DNA of 64,000 nt from Apis mellifera (lineage: Eukaryota; Arthropoda; Insecta; Hymenoptera; Apidae): NCBI RefSeq assembly GCF_003254395.2, contig NC_037647.1, forward strand, positions 1,714,350 to 1,778,349, read 5' to 3'. Each line of letters opens with the position of its first letter. Position 1 is the first letter of the stretch. This document shows positions 63,090 to 64,000 of the stretch, in pieces. The position numbers and the translations under genes were made by a program. Below the pieces are notes generated by a model, which worked only from the letters and a program-made list of their open reading frames with translations, was not told the origin of the DNA and did no database searches.

Positions 63090-64000
63090 AGATATCGACG
63101 TCTCAAATTTGACTCTCCCTCCGCTTCGGGATGAGACTGTCGTGTAAATTCCTCGTATACGGGCACAAATATATATTAACGAGATTATCACGAAATAAGG
63201 AAATCTTTGATATTTATCACGCGCTTCGTGTCTCATTGCGATGATATTTCTTTAAAAGGATAATTTCTTCGTGTCCCCGTCAATTAATTTCGTAACGATA
63301 ATTAAAATTTTCGTAAATTTGAACTTTGAAATTTGTGACGAAATCCATCAAAACGGAGATGGCCGTTTAATGCGTTAAAAGCGGGGCAATCGCAGGGTGA
63401 AACGCGTTGTAATTGTCGTTAAAAGGGATTCCCTAAATTACAGGCCGGCCCGACAATAAATAGCCCTGGATGTGATGGTCCAATTACGATCGCGTATTTA
63501 TATTCATACGCTTCACGCTCGCTTGGACGTTTATTCTCGGTCGCGTGCGCGACTTAATGAGCCCGGATCGCTCGCGACTCACGAAAAAAAATGAATGAAA
63601 TTTATACGGGGGAAGACGAAGGAAGGAGAAAGTATAGGGATGAATCGAAATTTATTCGTTAAATTATTCTTTCCCTGAATATTCACATTTTCATTTTTCA
63701 GATTATTGTTATATTTTCTTATATCTACGCTCTATTTTTATATAATTACAAAAAAAGTATTTTTCTTTCCATTTACAAAAAAAGGAAAGAACGTAAGGAA
63801 CGATGAATAGAAAAAAGATTAATTTTTCAAAAGGAAATTATTACTGCTTGTTCATGAAAGGAACGATTCTTTTACTCTTACTCGCATTAAGGGCTACAAA
63901 ACAATTCTGAAAAATCGAATCTTCTAGAAAAAAAAAAAGAACGTTATAGATACGCAGAAGAAACTACCTACTTAACTTTCGAACGAATTCCTCCTTAAAC

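Larger units (their letters stand above)
58558..64000. other. intergenic, downstream desert, part 4
   Basis: No gene confidently recognised. AT-rich at 58780-59690, then CpG-rich at 59770-60500 and 60720-61240, AT-rich at 61680-62010, and mixed to the end. It contains a purine tract at 59413-59463, CT at 59789-59805, a hairpin at 60608-60651, TTTTC repeats at 61281-61310, a T14 run at 62727-62740 and a G-run at 63064-63089. Overlapping ORFs of 143-167 codons at 60725-61341 are open in all three + frames at once, which points to base composition rather than coding. Confidence 0.55.

Overview
The window looks like chromosomal DNA from an insect, most likely a hymenopteran and plausibly a bee. 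It has strong swings between GC-rich and very AT-rich blocks, abundant CpG, many short microsatellites (GA/CT, TA, GAA, CTTT, CAT), no recognisable transposon, and one intron-containing arthropod developmental gene. There are no operons, ribosome binding sites or other prokaryotic features. The species cannot be fixed from the sequence alone.

The one gene I can support is a knirps-family orphan nuclear receptor (NR0A group; eagle, also called egon or embryonic gonad, by its DNA-binding domain) on the + strand. I predict three coding exons: 34532-34684, 39603-39680 and 40622-41662. They join in phase 0 at both introns to give a 423-residue protein. Exon 1 gives a 51-residue Ser/Thr/Ala/Gly-rich leader. 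Exon 2 carries the first zinc finger. Exon 3 carries the rest of the DNA-binding domain, low-complexity Asn, Thr and His runs, and PxDL-type corepressor (CtBP) motifs, and it has no ligand-binding domain. The 5' leader holds a 24-codon upstream ORF. The 3' UTR appears to run to a cluster of AATAAA signals ending at 43011.

The rest behaves as a gene desert around a developmental regulator. The upstream flank (1-34300) contains a degenerate repeat block (8440-8880), a roughly 160-bp tandem duplication (21346-21650), an extremely AT-rich block with nested hairpins (23800-26450), and a GC-rich block with a purine/GAA tract and a strong splice-donor-like site (28240-30480) that could be a distal promoter or first exon. 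The downstream flank (43012-64000) contains a 187-bp degenerate tandem repeat, a (TA)30 run, a CAT repeat, G-quadruplex-prone runs and a palindrome cluster near 58.5 kb. Long ORFs in the GC-rich flanks do not look like real proteins. I found no convincing tRNA, rRNA, CRISPR array or mobile element, and no clear new multi-gene system. The most interesting signals are the extended N-terminus and uORF of the nuclear receptor, its three PxDL motifs, and several compact palindromic or clustered motifs in the flanks.
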